From Paraescarpia echinospica (lineage: Eukaryota; Annelida; Polychaeta; Sabellida; Siboglinidae): a DNA stretch of 64,000 nucleotides. The DNA lies in the NCBI GenBank assembly GCA_020002185.1, contig CM034532.1:28590655-28654654 (forward strand). Direction: 5' to 3'. The position numbers and the translations under genes were made by a program. The notes below the pieces were generated by a model. That model saw nothing but the letters and a program-made list of their open reading frames with translations. It was not told the DNA's origin and did no database searches. Below are positions 1-11,625 of this stretch, piece after piece; the first letter of the stretch is position 1; every line of letters begins with the position of its first letter.

Positions 1-949
1 TATTCTTATCAGTGACATTGTTATTGCTATTAACATATTACCACTATTTTATTAAACTGACTGCGCCTAAAACTATTTATATAACATTATAACACATTAT
101 AACATCACAAAACTTTGTTCGGTGGCTAAATTAATTGAGGTAGGAGCTTTTTATGTGATCAAATGTCTGATTGTATTACTTTCTCGCTTGGCGGAAAGAT
201 ACGTTTCCTAGATATTATTTAAGTTCCCGTTTACGCGTAGTCTCATATCTCGCACGTCAGCGACATGGTGTACAGCGCGCGATAACTTGGACACAGAAAG
301 AAGTTGTCGGTCATCGAATTTTCCAAAAGCTGTTTTCCAGAAGCATTCGTACGCTCGAACTACTTTACATGGTTACATACACAATTGCCGCAACACTCTG
401 CGCGTCTTCCGCGGTGGTTCCTAGTAACGTAATCTACGTTAAATGTCCCCGTAAGAAACTTCTTGCTGTACGAACGCGAAACCCAAAGGTCGACAGGGCC
501 GGGTTCAGTTCTGTTTGTTCCTTATTGCCTTAGTTCGTCTAGCTATATATCTGAGAACCTGGCAGTGGTCGGTGATTGATATGTGTGTGAACGAATACAT
601 TTCGCGCAATAATCGAAGCATGGCTGACTGTTTCACGGAGAATCCGATAATATCCGGGAATAATGTGTCTGATAATGAGTGAATTGTAATTTGTAAAGTA
701 CTACGAGCAGTCCCAACAGCCGGACATTGCGTCATGTACGTATTTACTTTTATCTTTACGAAGCAACCAAAAAGGAAACAAGTGACCGGGATGTGACACA
801 GAAAATGTCGCAAAGAAGGTCAGCGCTCTACAATTTTACTTACACGTATATACTGCTGACTCATTAGATAAATTGTGTATTTTGCTGAAACGGTATCGAT
901 AAAAGACATTTTGAAGTGTTCTATCCATATGTAATCTGTTATTTCCGCA
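1..949. other. No gene recognised
   Basis: AT-rich DNA with short chance reading frames on both strands. None has recognisable motifs, splice context or composition of a gene. I see nothing specific here. Confidence 0.5.
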
Positions 950-1300
950 AGCGATCCGTCACCCAGTTATTTACCGACGCGACGTCAATCACGGCCCGCC
1001 ACCGCTGTGTGGCGCAATCTGTCCAGTGCCGCGCCTTCGATCGGCATTAATTTTGAATTCATGGCAAATCCATCACAATCATTCGGCGAGTTTCTTTACG
1101 AGTTTACTAAATCAGCCAGTCGCCGGTTTTTGATGCCCCTTTCCTGCGACGACGTCACGCCGCCTTTGTAGCATAGGCTTCGCGGCGAGCGGCGGCGTTT
1201 TCAATGGTGAGATGGATCTGCTGCCGCCTGACTGCACGCGGCGTTTTGATTGGTCACATAAAAAGTGACCGCACAGTTCGTGTAATGTTTGTTTATCAAA
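950..1300. promoter_or_regulatory. GC/CpG-rich patch with CRE-like and CCAAT-like motifs
   Basis: This stretch is clearly richer in CpG than its AT-rich flanks. It contains two GACGTCA words (near 979 and 1149) that resemble cAMP-response elements, an inverted CCAAT word (GATTGG near 1249) and a CATAAAAAG TATA-like word just after it. That grouping is what an animal promoter or CpG island can look like. No first exon could be identified next to it, so the call is a suggestion from composition only. Confidence 0.25.
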
Positions 1301-2169
1301 ACGTCGTTACACGCGAATGACGTAGGTGAGATCAGTCTGGGGGGAGATTGTAAATGAACCGCCGCGGAATACGTAACGTGTGGGTTCGTTTACCACTGTG
1401 GAACACGGGCCACCTCTGTGACAAATGAAACAGTTGATGTGTTTAATTAGTAAGTTAGCTATTTTAGAAGTGGTTCGTTGGCGTATGGAATGAAAAAGGT
1501 GCAAGGTTGTGCAAAAAAATCAACACCATGACTGATAGTCTTACCAGATTTTAAATGTTCACAGATTATTTATGTCAGCACGGTTTGGACGACATACATT
1601 GGACGTGTATATCAATGAAGCAACAGTTCAAACTCACTCAACACATTCGAGAACCCACTTTCACGCGGTGCCGTAATCCTCTGCAGCCATATAAATTATT
1701 GTTGTCCTTCGGATTATATGGCCGACATTGCTTCGACAATAATGTTGATAAAAGTAATATCATGCGCGTTTACTAATGCAGCATGACATCTAGGCCAACT
1801 AGATCAAACATTCCTGCATACAGGTCTCGCTTAAAGCTAACCGCACACCGCCCGATTGGCTACGCTGCGACGCATCTCGACCGTCGTAGCCCAATCGCGT
1901 ACGATCGTAAGCTTGTGACTGACCGCCGCACACCGCTACGATTGTTCAAAACTGGATATATAAACCTAGCGTTATTCTTATATTCACAATAAATGTAACT
2001 ATGATTGGATACATCAACTTAATCTAGATTCCAGAACACTTCACTGCTATTGCGTACACACGTAACTTCGTGGGTAGTTGTGACGCAGCGGAGGGCAAAT
2101 TGCCGTTAAAACCATTATATGTTTCCTTTGAAAAATTGTAGCTTGATTGTGTTTATTTAAAATCTGCTT
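1301..2169. other. No gene recognised; small GC-rich hairpin near 1852-1897
   Basis: No convincing coding region. Around 1852-1897 a GC-rich imperfect hairpin is visible: CGATTGGCTACG pairs with the later CGTAGCCCAATCG. Words such as CGCACACCG and CTGCGACG recur here and again near 3910-3970, so both places probably carry pieces of the same dispersed repeat. The type of element is not recognised. Confidence 0.35.
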
Positions 2170-3720
2170 AGATGGCGTTTCAAACCTTACTATTCTACAT
2201 AGTTACATTCATTAACGTAGAACAATTAGTTATTATGTCAACCTTAACTTATATGAAATGTGCAAACAGATTAAGTTGCCTGCGAAAAGCGTGTACATCA
2301 AATTTAAATGTGAAAATGTGGCCCGCAGTGACCTTCCACTTGTTAATGGTAATTACCAAAAATCAAGTAGAAAATGTAGGCGTACTTTTGTCTTGATAAA
2401 TTAAGCATAGTACAAATAAAAAATACATCACAATTACAATTTGTTAAAGTTGGTAATGTAGATAATGATTACAATATATGTCCTTTGAAAACAAGTGTTG
2501 TTTGAGCAACTTTATTATTTGCAATATTTTAAAAGACGATTGTGCCAATACTGTTCTTGGCAGTAACATTTAGTACAGATCATTGGTCAAACGAAGTCAT
2601 ACAACTGCGAGTTGTGGCATCGCGTTTATGAATTGTGCAAAGAATATAAGTTATACAAATGTTCCCCCGGTATCAATGTGAAGATGTCGCCCGCAGCACT
2701 TTTAATTATTATAAAAAACAGCTATATTCATCTCATGGATTCGGGCGAACTTTTGTTCTTATTAATTACAGTTGGTATTTGTTTGAGCTTTTGGAAAACA
2801 TGTTATACGTATTTTTCCTAAAGAAATGTGGCTCCAGTGGTCAAAGGCGATTGTTTACAAATAATATTATGTTTAGAAGAATTTGTTTAGAAGACTCCTA
2901 GACATACTGCTCATTGCAGCTATAGATAGATGTTATGGATCGCTGAATAGCCAAATCAAAACCCTTACAAGTTGCCGACATCATTTGTTTGAACTGTACC
3001 AAGAACACAAGAGATACAACCTAAATCAAGCGTTTCCCCTATATTCCAATGTGAATAAAGGAACCCTGAATGATCTTCCGCCACGTTTAATTATTATCTC
3101 AATGTTTATTGCGTAGATTTATATGGACTTTTGTCTTGGCAATTTAGTCATGTTGTACATCTAATAATTACAACTGCAGTTTTTTAGATTGAAAAATACG
3201 TTGTACGTGTGTCCGTACATAACAAATGTATCTCTGCCAGTCGATAACAATTATTTGCAAATCTGTTTAGCAGGTGACTGTGACTATACTGTATATTTCA
3301 GTTATATTTCAAGGATCACTGAATAGACCAACCAACTACCGAGCTCGTGGTATTCAACATTTGCTTAAAATGAGCAAAGAAAATTAGACATACAGCCAAA
3401 ATTAACCGATTCCCCTAGATTTCAATATAATGAAAAGTAACCTGAAGCGACTTCCCGCCATTCACAATTATTGTAAAATTACATAATGTTTTGCATCATT
3501 GAACACAACAACCTTGCTAACTCTAAACATCACTCTTGTGATTTGTGAACAAACAAAGAAGCTATACAGACTAAATAAAGCGTCCCACTGTGCATTTCAG
3601 TGCGCAAGAAATGGCAGACTGACTACTTAGCATTATCTTCAAAAATGGAAATATTCCACTTCGTGGATTTAGGTGGACTTTTATTCCTGCAATGTACATA
3701 TAGTTAGTACGAATTAAAAC
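2170..3720. repeat. Diverged tandem array, units of about 200-400 bp
   Basis: Related blocks recur with strong divergence. Each shows a CAATGTGAA-like word, a CCCGC/CCGCC word followed by TTTAATTATTAT or similar, a GGACTTTTGT word and an AATTACAA word. Copies can be followed at about 2250-2440, 2650-2780, 3040-3170, 3400-3480 and 3560-3700. The array has no lasting open reading frame and looks like an old, decayed satellite. Exact unit borders could not be set by eye. Confidence 0.4.
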
Positions 3721-4370
3721 ACATTTATACATACTATTTCAATGTGTTTGACGTTGATCATCATTTCGCGTAGGCCTGAAATAACTGTATTATATTGGTT
3801 AAATCCGCCCGATTGTCCAAGATTGCCAGTCAGCGTCAGTCTTGCTGATTGAACATGTTCAATCGCCACGATTGCCGCTGACTCGACGTAAGACTGGGGA
3901 ATCGTAGTCGTAAGCACGCGCACACCGTCCCGATTACGCACGATTGTCTATGCTGCGACGGTCGAGATGCGGGGCCAGAGTTTCAACAAAATATATGTTC
4001 GATTCCCACGAAACGTTGACAAACAGGTTCCAGGGATATAACTCATTTAATATACTAGTTGGAAGGTTGGAATGATGTACGCATGCGTCTTCGTTGGGGC
4101 TTTCTGAGGAACCCTACTTTTGTACACTGTATATGTACCATGGAATCTCTGAGTACTGTCCCCCAAAAATGGGTAATTTCTGCTCTATTTTTGTGAAATA
4201 TATGCCATCAGTACTTTAAAACGCATTGTATTATTCGAACAACATACGCAGGGTATATGGTTAATGTTTGGCTATGAAGATCGATGTCTCAGGCATTACT
4301 GATCACAAAATAAAAACTTCAGGTCAAAACCCTGATTTTTCCTGATTATTTTCATGTTGGGGAACTTTTC

Positions 4371-4751
4371 TGAAACCGTCCGTCTGCAGTCATTCATATA
4401 GGAAAATGCAGTACAACAGTTCATTAAATAACACGGATTTCACACTCAACTAGATGCAACAGCTGGATACATTGGTCCTGTGTTGTTTTAAACCAAAAGT
4501 GTTGGCTAATAAATTGTGTTGAACGACGAAACCGATTTGGGGAAGTTTTTCATGAAACCATACGTCGCAAGTTTGAATACGCATTGTAAGTAGAGATTTG
4601 TAGATTAGTAAGAAATATTAATTGGTCATAAATAACACATAACAAGGTAACTATATGACAAAATTGTAATTTGTAGATACATTTCCCTTCGATTTATTTT
4701 GCTTTTACGGGTCTTTGCAACCGTACGTCTCCCGAAACCATACGTCGGCTC
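4371..4751 (+). repeat. Left subterminal direct repeats (GAAACCGTACGTC family)
   Basis: Four copies of a motif close to GAAACCGTACGTC lie at about 4371, 4553, 4715 and 4733. The first two also share a preceding GGGGAA(C/G)TTTT context, so the repeated unit is longer than the core. The same motif in the same orientation recurs at 6063-6450. Confidence 0.6.
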
Positions 4752-4810
4752 TAACTGCCAGTTGGTTCATCGGTCCAGTCACCCCATTTATCGTTATTTT
4801 CGGGAATTAG

Positions 4811-5215
4811 ATGACGCCAGAAGTTCGGTACCGAACATGGCAAGCCCAATATGTTGAACACAAGGGTAGAGTCGTCAAGAATTTGAAACTGACCCAAGTT
4901 GTACAAAGTACAAGAGACTTCACAGACCAACTCATATCCAGCATGGCCGAGTTCCGTGAACACTGTCACCTGGTGACCATCCAATATCACCAGATCCGCA
5001 TTTTGAAGCAGTCCATGGCGGGAAAGACGGAGTCAACGGTCCAGATGGACTATGCTGAAAATTGGGTGTGCAGATACCAGGACGAAATAACGGCAGTGTA
5101 CTATGTTAAGTCCCAGGTGACCATTCGCCCAATGGTGGTACACTTCAAAGCAGGACGGCGAGCTTTGTACCAAGAGCTACGTGTAGATTACAAGTGTCAC
5201 TGCTCACACTGTTGA
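4811..5215 (+). pseudogene. Short ORF, possible fragment of a transposon-encoded protein
   Basis: This reads 134 codons and ends in a Cys/His-rich tail. It contains a segment QMDYAENW followed by a tyrosine- and valine-rich stretch with a PMVVHF motif. From memory, similar 'MD(F/Y)AEN' segments occur in repetitive uncharacterised proteins of marine invertebrates, where the Asp may be the first residue of an RNase-H-like DDE core; I could not check this. Its position in the centre of the inverted-repeat-bounded element supports a transposon origin. It is too short to be an intact transposase, so it is treated as a remnant. Confidence 0.4.
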
Positions 5216-5404
5216 AGGAAGTAAATAAAATCCTTCTGGAACTGTCGACTCTGCACTTCATCACAGACTCACCAACTACAACGCTGTTGTGGTCCCGGGC
5301 CCAGTCGTGAAAATCTGCAGTACTTCCTGCTTCAAGGATTGCTGCTACACGAAGGGCGGAGTGTTCCATCCAACATGTTCTGGTTGGGAGAGCACGCAAC
5401 TGGC

Positions 5405-5790
5405 GCTGGAGAGGAGGAGGAGGAGGAGATGGATGACATATAGGTGGTGGTGGAAAGGGGAGAGAGGCAGGTGGTGGAGGAGAGAGGTGACATATATGTG
5501 GTAGTGGAAAGGGTAGAGAGGGAGGTGGTGGAGGAGAGGGGAGACATAAGTGGTAGTGGAAAGGGTAGAAAGGGAGGTGGTGGAGGAGGGAGAGGGGTGA
5601 CAGACATGTGGTAGTGGAAAGGGTGAAGAGGGAGGTGGTGGAGGAGAGGGGTGACAGACATTTGGTGGTGGAAAGGGTCGAGAGACAGGTGGTGGAGGAG
5701 AGGGGAGTCACAAGTGGTGGTGAAAAGGGTAGAGAGACAGGTGGTGGAGGAGAGGGATGACAGAGAGGTGGTTCAAGAGAAGGATGAGAG
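5405..5790 (+). repeat. G-rich purine minisatellite, ~55-60 bp unit
   Basis: About seven imperfect copies of a unit built from GGTGGTGGAGGAGAGGGG, GTGACAGACAT and GTGGTAGTGGAAAGGG. One strand is almost pure purine with many G-runs, so it could form G-quadruplex or triplex structures. Because stops are rare in such sequence, long Pro/Ser/Leu frames appear on the opposite strand; I treat these as artefacts. Confidence 0.75.
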
Positions 5791-6062
5791 AGCGGTGGTG
5801 CTTTTGAAGCATTCAATTTAAGTTTCATTAATTGTTCTTAAAATTATCTTTCGACAAATTACAAAAATGGTCGGTTAGACTTTAAATAAATAACGTTATG
5901 AAAACATTGTATTCATGTTCTGTTGTTCAGTATAATAATATTGATAAGAATGATTGAGAAACACATATATGGAACACTCACAGGAATGGCTTTACACTCG
6001 GGTATGTACGCCGACAAAGTTTAAGTAAAAAGTGGTCAAATAAGAAAAAATACTCTATTCTA

Positions 6063-6450
6063 CAGAAACCGTACATAGTCATGAAACCGTACGTCTCCGA
6101 CAGTTTCTTAGACCACACCTCAATATTTTTGCGAAGTATATGAAGTAACACCAGCGCTTGGTATCTGTAACCTTTGTACAACCAATTTAAATACTTACAT
6201 CACAACCTTTTGACAGTTAATACACAGTACACATTATAAGAGGAGGTACATGTAACCGTACGTCTCCGGCGTGTTCTTAATTAGAATACTAAGAATAGGA
6301 CAGAATCACCTACATATCACTAACATGATAAATTTACACTATCGGATATATACCAAAACGTTCTTAAAACAAGTTAGAGTTGTCCAATGGTCTCGCCAGT
6401 AATTTACTCCATTGTATTAAAAAGTATATTATATGAAACCGTACACCTGC
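6063..6450 (+). repeat. Right subterminal direct repeats (GAAACCGTACGTC family)
   Basis: Copies lie at about 6063, 6081, 6251 and 6434, in the same orientation as the left group at 4371-4751. Two copies share the longer form CCGTACGTCTCCG. The two groups flank the centre of the candidate transposon. Confidence 0.6.
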
Positions 6451-7116
6451 AAATTCTAAACTGTCTACAAATTGATAGTTATAAATCAGTGCCAATAAGG
6501 TATACCCTGTTGAAAAGCTCAATGTGTATACCTTGCCATGAATGTATTTTAATGATAAAACATGCATTCCCCTTGTAGTGGTAATATGTAACAGAAAGTC
6601 ACCTTTATAAAACATCAAGTCTGAGAGAGCACAAAATACTTCAAAGCTCCCCCTTAAAATGAAAAAAGAAGTCTGAAACATATTTCTTACTGAATTTAAA
6701 ACACAAATGTGTTATACATACATTGAAAATTAAATGTGAGATGAAATAGTTGTAGCAGTTTCCAAGTAGAGGGACTTGTGTGCAGACATATGGTTTCAGA
6801 ACTTAAACACTTGCTATTTCTATTAGCTGTCAAATGCTTAATTTCAGGATTTAACTTGCCCAATCTTATTCTCCGATTACCTCAATATGTTCTTTTCGTA
6901 CTACAGAAAACACAACTTTATACGCATATGTTTATTTTTGCCCCCCTAAGAACACCATTTGTCAACGTTTCGTGGGAATCGACCATATACGACGGAATGT
7001 CCGAATGCTCCACGTGTTCGGAGACTGTGTGTTATAGTTTGATGGATCGCGTTGCCAGGTAATACGTCACACGATGGATACAGTATAGTATACTGGAAAA
7101 ATCTCCTAAGGACACA

Positions 7117-7374
7117 TCACGCCAGTGCGCATGGTGGCTCATATGATTTAATTTTTAGAAGTTTGACGAAATTACTCTCAAATGAATTAAGTGATTTACA
7201 AGATGCAATGTTTGGAGGTAGATAATTCCAGTCTTTTAGTGTGGTTGGGATAAAAGCTATTTCCAAATATGTTTGATGAGTGCCTGATTTGCCGGAACTG
7301 TTCCATTTTTCATATATCGAGCGCAAAACAAACGAATTTATGAAACGGCAAATGGACTTCATCGCTGGAAACAA
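7117..7374 (-). mobile_element. LINE remnant: C-terminal end of a reverse-transcriptase ORF
   Basis: The minus strand reads about 85 codons ending at 7117. They include the pattern TTLKDWNYLPP followed by CKSLNSFES, the 'W-N-x-L-P' C-terminal signature common to CR1/Jockey-type non-LTR retrotransposons. No RT core lies upstream, so this is a 5'-truncated dead copy. It lies just outside the inverted-repeat-bounded element. Confidence 0.6.
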
Positions 7375-7856
7375 GAGCCCTTGCTGTCAACGGTGAAACG
7401 ACCCGAACTCTCGTGGGACCAGTTTCACCAAGTGTTTTTACTGTATGAAAATCCGTATGCACATTACAGAACACAAGGCAATCGTAGAAAACAGGCAGAA
7501 CGTGGCGAACAAACGAACGTAGCTACGTATAGCCCCTCCGCATGATGGGTCTTACGTACGTTATTTCGTGATACCGGCCTCTGGTGTGGCCTCGTCACTG
7601 GGCATAACACCTCCAAACTCACCCTGCCAGGTACATTGATGGGCAAGAGACGACAGGACCGCTAGTAGAAAACAGGCTGGACAACGTAGAAGATTGGTCC
7701 AAATAACGCTGGGTTCCGATCACCTCGTGTATATCGTGAATACGATTTCGTAACGAATACTTGACAAATTTGCATACATTTACCAGTGGTAAACTCGGGC
7801 TGCTCGTGAACTTTCGAGTAAACCAAGTCGTGTCGACTTTGCTGCAGAATATACAG
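7375..7856. other. No gene recognised
   Basis: Unique-looking sequence between the LINE remnant and the 48-bp minisatellite. An open frame on the minus strand runs from here through the minisatellite, but nothing outside the repeats resembles a known protein. Confidence 0.4.
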
Positions 7857-8288
7857 GCACTAGACGAGTCTGGAACTGACACCCCTAGGACCGTCCCAAT
7901 TAAGGCACTAGACGAGTCTGGAACTGACACCCCTACGACCGTCCCAATTAAGGCACTAGACGAGTCTGGAACTGACACCCCTACGACCGTCCCAATTAAG
8001 GCACTAGACGAGTTTGGAACTGACACCCCTACGACCGTCCCAATTAAGGCACTAGACGAGTCTGGAACTATCACCCCTACGACCGTCCCAATTAAGGCAC
8101 TAGACGAGTCTGGAACTGACACCCCTACGACCGTCCCAATTAAGGCACTAGACGAGTCTGGAACTGACACCCCTACGACCGTCCCAATTAAGGCACTAGA
8201 CGAGTCTGGAACTGACACCCCTACGACCGTCCCAATTAAGGCACTAGACGAGTCTGGAACTGACACCCCTACGACCGTCCCAATTAAG
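7857..8288. repeat. 48-bp minisatellite, nine copies
   Basis: Exactly nine head-to-tail copies of a 48-bp unit (432 bp). The copies are nearly identical: I see only scattered single or double base differences in the first, fourth and fifth copies. As 48 is a multiple of three and the unit lacks stops, both strands stay open. The plus strand gives a 16-residue repeat (ALDESGTDTPTTVPIK). The minus strand gives SALIGTVVGVSVPDSS. No splice sites, signal peptide or known domain support translation of either strand. A recent non-coding expansion is the simpler reading. Confidence 0.9.
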
Positions 8289-9138
8289 TGATGAAGTGAA
8301 TTGAAATGAAGACGTGATTCTTCCAACATTATGAATTTTTGTGTGAAATTGTCCACGCTTCGAACGAACGGTTGCAACAACTTTTTGAAATCCGACTCTC
8401 GAAACTCCATCGCTCTAACAATATTTCACTGCACTTCCCATTCAGTTTATAAACACGTGGACATTGTCGGTCTACACAGCAAACTGGCGAAATGTAACAA
8501 CCTCTACGACAAGGAATTGATGTTCTAGTCATTTAAACGACAAGTCGATATCAAAAAGGCAACACAAAAAAGAAGTGAAACGACATAAGCAGCCGTTCAC
8601 AGGCAAACAGCAACACACAAACCGTGAAACGACATAATCAGCCGTTCACAGGCATTCTCGAATGATATACAACAGTCGGACATTCTCAACCTTTGCGCGA
8701 AGTTAGCCGGCTTGCAAAGGTCGATGTTGGCATGACGATATCGACTCTATCTTGCTGCCGCTATCTTGCTGCCGCGAAATGGTAAGATTGTACTAAAGTG
8801 TCACTAAGCTGTGCGCGTGTTAGTCAGCAATGCATTTCTTGAACGCAATGTGTATAATTTTACATCGCACGTGTAGGGGCCTGGTTGTTGGAATGTTTAC
8901 GTATTCTACTAGGATTAAATTGCTACTGAACCAATGTGCAGTAGGCGTATATGCAGATTATAAAGAGCAACTTATGCAGCAGAATATTCAATGGTTATGA
9001 TATTCACATTTAACAAACAATTAAGTTAGACATTTCTGGTCTTGTATTCTAGAGCTACATATAAATACGAGTACAAATACTTGTATTTCAGGTTAAAATC
9101 CATATTCATTTACGCACAAATACTATTGTAAAATCGAT
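8289..9138. repeat. Intergenic; two-copy 49-bp repeat at 8575-8654
   Basis: The 31-bp block beginning GTGAAACGACATAA occurs at 8575 and again at 8624 with one difference, a 49-bp period. A 15-bp duplication (CTATCTTGCTGCCG) lies near 8746-8775. No gene is seen. Confidence 0.6.
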
Positions 9139-9182
9139 ACGTGTGTGTGTGTATTTTTGAATATACACACACACGCACACAC

Positions 9183-9223
<41 letters not shown>

Positions 9224-9225
9224 AT
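9139..9225. repeat. GT/AC dinucleotide microsatellite with switched strand
   Basis: A short (GT)n tract at about 9140 is followed after a few bases by a long (AC)n tract to about 9220, ending in ATATAT. The two tracts are complementary and could fold into a hairpin. Confidence 0.9.
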
Positions 9226-10430
9226 CGTTATCCACATTGTTGGAAAAGGCAAAGCTTGACGGAGGTCACGCGCAAAAAATTAGATTTTGACATACGTAAA
9301 CCGCGTCGTACTTGCTAAATCAATTATTTATGCTAGGTTAATACTACCAGGCATGTTGATCCTAAACTCGTTCCCACTAAGCATTTAATTTTTTCATTGT
9401 TGCCAATAATAGTATACGATACTGCGTGTAACCGATAATAATTATTATTTCCTGGTAAATCGAACGTAGCGTCAAAGTGACGCCGTCTGGTGGGTATTTT
9501 ACCAGTGAATTCGTTCATTAAAAAATAATACCTCTTAAAATTATCTTAAATTTGTTTTTCAACATACACCGCCAATTGGTAGATCAGAGACCAATGAACC
9601 AAGATTTATGTTGTTATGGTTATGAACGCTAGAGCGATAGTATTAAACTATGTGCAATACGGCGTCTCTCGTTTCGCTGTATGCCCGCAATGGTAGTGTG
9701 TATTGTAATAAACAATAGCTATGTGTTTGTTTGGTAGACGCATTGATTAAAATCTAGTAGAATTTAAAACAGGATGGGACGAAACATGGTGACTTCCTGT
9801 ACACATCCGTCGTTGCAACGATTTCATCTAATCATGAAATATTTTTTCGATTCAAAACACGATGTCATATTATTAAAACCACACTCATTTAATTATTCAC
9901 CAACATCTGAAAACAACGTAGGCCTACATTGTTAGTCAAACACTCTTTGTGAACATGATTTCTGAACAGGATTGGGCATTTTACGTATTTGTCTTTTTGA
10001 CATTAGCATTCGCAGCAGCATCCTGGGAGTACGCCATTTTGAATAAACTGCACCCAAGGCCAGGCAATGGCTCTACCCTCGATTATTATTCGGAACTGTG
10101 TTCCTGCATGACAATTCGCTACTCCACATGATACTATCGCAATAGTCATGAAATTATTGCAACGCTCGCTGTTTCAATAATAATTATACAGCTGTCGCAA
10201 TTAAAACATGTATTCTCAATAGTCACTCCTATATCTGTATTTATGTGTGCCTTTTAATTTGACGTCCCTTACATTGTTACGTACGTAGAGGTTGTTCTGA
10301 ATCTCATGTTGCTTAACTGCGTATTGACTTAGTGTGTTAAAACTAATTGTATTTCATGATGTGATATATATATATATATATGTATATAATATATATATAT
10401 TATTTGTATAATGTAGCTCAACGTACATAC
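9226..10430. other. Intergenic/intron; no gene recognised
   Basis: AT-rich sequence with an (AT)n tract at about 10366-10400. Its right end is probably the first intron of the minus-strand gene whose exon ends at 10431. I see no further coding exon. Confidence 0.45.
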
Positions 10431-11315
10431 TTCGTCTGTAGCGTTGATCTCTTTCGGAGTAGCCTTGTCGACCGCTCTGAGGATCTGATCGAGGACACTC
10501 CACTCTCCCTTCTGAGCAAGCCCCAGAAGACGCGATGTCCCGTCACCAACACTGACTGCAGGCGACGGGGCTTCGGCCACGTCCGGCGATGTCTTCAAGT
10601 TACTCCGAACAGCCGTGTTCTTCGGCGGAGAAGTGTTCTCCTCTTTTGGGTTTGTCGTTGGCGGCTTATCGCTTTTCGACATTCTCGCAACGGTTTTATC
10701 CGCCGTCGTTTTTGCAGCGGTATGCGACTTCGGTGAGGCATCAGTGGAAGGCGGTTTCTCTTCATTCGCAGTAGGTTCCAGTTTTTTCCTCGGCGATTTC
10801 GGACTTTTTACGACTTCGTTTGGCAAAGCTTTACGCGCGGTCTCCGGGGATCGGGATCTGGGAATTCCGTCCTTCGGTTGAACGCCGAGGCGTTCGGGTG
10901 GATTCCGCGAACTTCTCGGCTTGGCCGCGGTGTCTGTTTTCGTCTCCTTCGGCGGGGAATTTTCGGCCGTTTTTATATGCGGCTTCGTACTCGCGACTGC
11001 GGATGTGTTTTGCTCTTTAGCGGTCGGCAGACGACTTGACGGCGGTCTCGCTGACGGAGACGGTAAGCGACGTTTCGCCCCATTGCCAGAAGTTGTCGCA
11101 GACAACGGTGTTCCGCCAGTTCGCGGGGGCACTGCCGGAGTCTTTACTGTCGTTGATGGTCCTTCGGTTTTGGAGTTTGTTGGCGGCGCAGTCACAGTTA
11201 CGCTGGCAGGATTTGCGGCACCGCTAGCGACTTTTCCACCTCCGTTGGCTGTCTTTCCACCTGCGTTAGTTCCCCCGCCTGTGGGTCGCTTGTCATCTTT
11301 ACCAGACATGGTCAC
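10431..11315 (-). CDS. First coding exon of an ankyrin-like protein with a basic, Pro/Ser/Thr-rich N-terminus
   Basis: The minus strand encodes 295 codons from an ATG at 11313-11315 (a second ATG follows two codons later). The exon ends in phase 0 at a consensus GTATGT donor. Residues 1 to about 245 are low complexity and rich in Pro, Ser, Thr, Lys and Ala, as in a disordered cytoplasmic tail. The last ~40 residues are ordered: SRLLGLAQKGEWSVLDQILR and then an INATDE end. This is how an ankyrin capping helix pair reads before a 'TGxTPL' repeat. The exon is GC- and CpG-rich unlike its flanks. Later exons are not found in the window, so they would lie to the left beyond it or be too short to see. 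TRPN/NOMPC or another ciliary ankyrin protein is a guess, partly prompted by an X-box-like motif upstream. Confidence 0.65.
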
Positions 11316-11625
11316 ATCGCAGTGGCGTCAACAACAGGACACAACGTTATAACATCCTTCCACATCGTGAGGAGACGGGGCCACCCTAGTTGTTCACGTC
11401 GCGTATCTCAGTTCTACGTGTTCTGGTCTAGCGAAGCTGGTCCGCCACTCGTCCGCTATTTCTATCTATCGATTTCATCCCCGTTGCTAAAGGCCGGCAT
11501 TTCCATTGTGACGAATCAGTACTGGTAGCGTTACCCGTGCGCGCCGTGCCGTGTTCGTCCACCGCCGGACACCCTTGGTGGTCATACACTCACCAAAGTT
11601 TTTGAACCAAACAACTATTTACACA

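Larger units (their letters stand above)
3999..6982. mobile_element. Candidate ~3 kb DNA transposon bounded by 25-bp inverted repeats
   Basis: Positions 3999-4023 and 6958-6982 are perfect reverse complements over 25 bp (core GATTCCCACGAAACGTTG), with weaker similarity on both sides. Between them lie about eight direct copies of a short motif, GAAACCGTACGTCTCC and variants. They are at about 4371, 4553, 4715, 4733, 6063, 6081, 6251 and 6434, that is, in the two subterminal zones and not in the middle. Terminal inverted repeats with repeated subterminal motifs are typical of cut-and-paste transposons, where the motifs bind transposase. The centre holds a 134-codon reading frame (4811-5215) and a G-rich minisatellite. 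The superfamily is not recognised, and the target-site duplication is not evident. Confidence 0.55.

Noticed and set aside
171..533. 120-codon plus-strand frame at the left edge
   Set aside because: No recognisable domain, no start context and no composition bias; treated as chance.
5145..5828. Pro/Ser/Leu-rich 227-codon frame on the minus strand
   Set aside because: It is the complement of a purine-rich minisatellite, and low complexity explains its length.
7619..8410. 263-codon minus-strand frame and 176-codon plus-strand frame over the 48-bp repeats
   Set aside because: Openness on both strands follows from a stop-free 48-bp unit. There is no splice, start or domain evidence for either strand.
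9949..10131. 60-codon plus-strand frame with a hydrophobic N-terminus
   Set aside because: No homology, splice or repeat context supports it; chance frames of this size are common here.
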